DNA from: JBDREF01 sp043820045 | Lineage (GTDB): Bacteria; Planctomycetota; Phycisphaerae; Sedimentisphaerales; Anaerobacaceae | Assembly (NCBI GenBank): GCA_043820045.1 | Contig: JBDREF010000428.1 | Location: forward strand, 1 to 7,178 | Reading direction: 5' to 3' | DNA: 7,178 nucleotides | In this document: positions 5,988 to 7,178 of the stretch, in pieces | Numbering within the stretch: the first letter of the stretch is position 1 | Layout: every line of letters starts with the position of its first letter | Notes under the pieces: model-generated | Told to the model about the DNA's origin: nothing | What the model saw: the letters and a program-made list of their open reading frames with translations, nothing else | Database searches by the model: none | Program-made: the position numbers and the translations under genes

Positions 5988-6995
5988 TTACGGTCTGTCC
6001 CGTTCGGGCCGATTCGTAAGCGGCGTCCAGAATCTCGATGACAACCTGCCCTGTCTGACCCCGGCGGCCGGCTCCTTGCGCGTCCGAACGCACTCGATGA
6101 AATGTTGCATTTGACGTGTGTACACCACCTGGTCGCAATGTTCCTGTCTCGGGGGCGCCTCAAAGGTGTGTTCTTCGAGCTTCTCGCCGGCCTTGAGTTT
6201 GTAGCCGGTGGGAAACAGACTGGCATAGCCTTTGGTTCCGAAAAGCTGCGTACTTGCCTCCGGCCCGTCGGCGTGGGGATGCCACCAGCCGCTCTCGACA
6301 ATTGAGACGGTGCCCGTCTCCCAGGTAATAATCACAACACCTGTATCGTCCACGTCGTAGTTGCCGTAGTAAGTGCCGATCTTAGCGTACACTTCCATTG
6401 GCCGGAGATCGCCCAGAATATATCGTACCGTGTCTATGGCGTGAACGCCCATGTCCGCCAGGGCACCGCCGCCGGCCATGTCTTTCTGCGTGAACCAGCC
6501 GTCCGGACCCCAGTTCACGTGGATGCCGTACCCCTTGGTCTTGACAATATTGCCTATGCGCCCGGACCGAACAAGCTCGCGTATGTAGTTGACCTCGATG
6601 TCGAACCGCCACATGTGACCGACCATGACGATGCGTTGGCTTTTCTCGGCGGACTGGATCATCTGACGGCCTTCTGCTGTGTTGAGGGCCATCGGTTTTT
6701 CCACGAATACATCGTGGCCGTGCTCCATGAAATCGACGGCAAAAGGCGCATGGAGTCTGTTGGGTGTGCAGATTATGGCTGCGTCAATCTCCTCGCTGCC
6801 GAGCAGGCTTTCGATCTCGTCAGTGACTTTCTTGATGCCGTACTTCTCCGCAAACTCCTCGGCCACCTCACCATCCAGGCTGCACAATGCCCGAATCTCC
6901 ACCCCCGGTTGCTCTAAAAGTCCGCGCGCATGATAGTGGGCTATATAACCTGACCCGATCAGGGCAATTCCGATAGTTTTCACGTGCTCGGTCAT
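5988..6995 (-). CDS. Gfo/Idh/MocA-family NAD(P)-dependent oxidoreductase, C-terminus frameshifted
   Basis: A cytoplasmic sugar- or inositol-type dehydrogenase. As read it has 335 residues. The Rossmann fold begins VKTIGIALIGSGYIA (5-19), with the dinucleotide loop G14-S-G16. E99-K100-P101 is the conserved EKP motif. GGGALADMGVHAID (175-188) supplies D181 and H185, the usual catalytic-region residues. Up to about residue 311 the protein is a normal family member. From there the frame gives unrelated Arg-rich sequence ending at 5988. Reading with one extra base in the CCCC run at 6059-6062 gives a typical family ending (GQTGQVVIEIL...TGQTVKL) with a TAG at 5980-5982 and a 338-residue product. 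This is either a sequencing or assembly error or a real deletion near the end; the enzyme could still be partly active. Start ATG at 6995. It lies 12 nt after the DegT-type aminotransferase gene, so the two are probably co-transcribed. Substrate unknown. Confidence 0.88.
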   Translation of the reverse strand: MTEHVKTIGIALIGSGYIAHYHARGLLEQPGVEIRALCSLDGEVAEEFAEKYGIKKVTDEIESLLGSEEIDAAIICTPNRLHAPFAVDFMEHGHDVFVEKPMALNTAEGRQMIQSAEKSQRIVMVGHMWRFDIEVNYIRELVRSGRIGNIVKTKGYGIHVNWGPDGWFTQKDMAGGGALADMGVHAIDTVRYILGDLRPMEVYAKIGTYYGNYDVDDTGVVIITWETGTVSIVESGWWHPHADGPEASTQLFGTKGYASLFPTGYKLKAGEKLEEHTFEAPPRQEHCDQVVYTRQMQHFIECVRTRKEPAAGVRQGRLSSRFWTPLTNRPERDRP

Positions 6996-7007
6996 CCGTA
7001 TCCAGGA

Positions 7008-7178
7008 TTACTTCATCAATTCGTCGGTATGTTCGTACACCTTCTTGATTGCCTCAACGATCATGTCCATATCTCGCCTTGCGCCCATCAGTATGTTGAA
7101 ATGGAAGCATACAGATTCTTCTTCATAGGCCTGCCGACAAACGGGCAAATCGAATCGGCTCGGATCGATTTGCTCCCA
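7008..7178 (-). CDS. DegT/DnrJ/EryC1/StrS-family aminotransferase (C-terminal 56 residues, cut by window edge)
   Basis: Reading inward from the right edge on the minus strand gives 56 residues and a TAA stop at 7008-7010. The chain contains FDLPVCRQAYEEE, FHFNILMG and DMDMIVEAIKKVYEH. This is the typical end of PLP-dependent sugar aminotransferases of the DegT/DnrJ/EryC1/StrS family: a Pro-Val segment, the H-x-x-L-x-G strand, then 'DMD.IV.AI.K'. The catalytic lysine and cofactor-binding part lie outside the window. The family transfers an amino group to keto-sugars or inositols. With the Gfo/Idh/MocA gene 12 nt downstream it forms a common pair, in which oxidation of a sugar hydroxyl is coupled to transamination, or the reverse in catabolism. 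Which direction applies here cannot be seen. Confidence 0.75.
   Translation of the reverse strand, partial: WEQIDPSRFDLPVCRQAYEEESVCFHFNILMGARRDMDMIVEAIKKVYEHTDELMK

Noticed and set aside
1..7178. CRISPR array, phage genes, toxin-antitoxin or defence system
   Set aside because: No regularly spaced repeats, phage structural genes or defence-type domains were seen; all sizeable frames are explained by carbohydrate-related genes.

Overview
The window looks like part of a carbohydrate-processing (accessory) region from a moderately GC-rich bacterium of the Planctomycetota/Lentisphaerota type. The pointers are indirect. A Tat-exported Cys-type sulfatase carries a HEAT-like tail. A putative glucoamylase ends in an H-X9-DG motif, which is typical of the abundant planctomycetal/lentisphaeral pseudopilin-like proteins. 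There is also an SGLT-type sodium symporter and a Gfo/Idh/MocA plus DegT pair. No marker gene fixes the taxon.

Layout from left to right. Positions 2-139 hold a relic of an IS30-type transposase DNA-binding domain. It runs off the left edge and ends where the stop of the next gene lies. Positions 136-1644 (minus) encode a putative exported glucoamylase-family protein (PF10091/GH144-like) with an H-X9-DG tail. The divergent intergenic region 1645-1855 contains a GTAG-headed palindromic repeat, a near-consensus sigma70 promoter (TTGTCA, 17-nt spacer, TATTAT) and a 10-bp inverted repeat over the predicted transcription start. Positions 1871-3760 (plus) encode a sulfatase resembling heparan N-sulfatases. 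The 3761-3947 gap holds a second GTAG-type palindrome and a weaker candidate promoter embedded in an inverted repeat.

Positions 3948-5904 (plus) form a tight three-gene unit: a sodium:solute symporter followed by two tiny two-helix membrane proteins (69 and 70 residues), each with its own Shine-Dalgarno. Between the convergent ends at 5905-5979 sits a pair of GTAG palindromes in inverted orientation (REPIN-like). One half matches the repeat at 1697-1737 at 38 of 41 positions. On the minus strand, a DegT/DnrJ/EryC1/StrS aminotransferase (only its C-terminus, 7008-7178) is followed 12 nt later by a Gfo/Idh/MocA oxidoreductase (5988-6995). The last codons of that gene are frameshifted by what looks like one missing base in a C/G run at 6059-6062.

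How they may work together (inference): the exported glycosidase and sulfatase attack a sulfated or complex glycan outside the cytoplasm. The symporter, perhaps with its two small membrane partners, imports a released sugar. The oxidoreductase and PLP aminotransferase act on a sugar or amino sugar inside the cell. No dedicated regulator or sulfatase-maturation enzyme is visible. I see no phage, CRISPR, RNA gene or obviously new defence system. The most distinctive items are the REP/REPIN-like repeats, the H-X9-DG fusion, the operator-like palindrome and the symporter/mini-protein unit.
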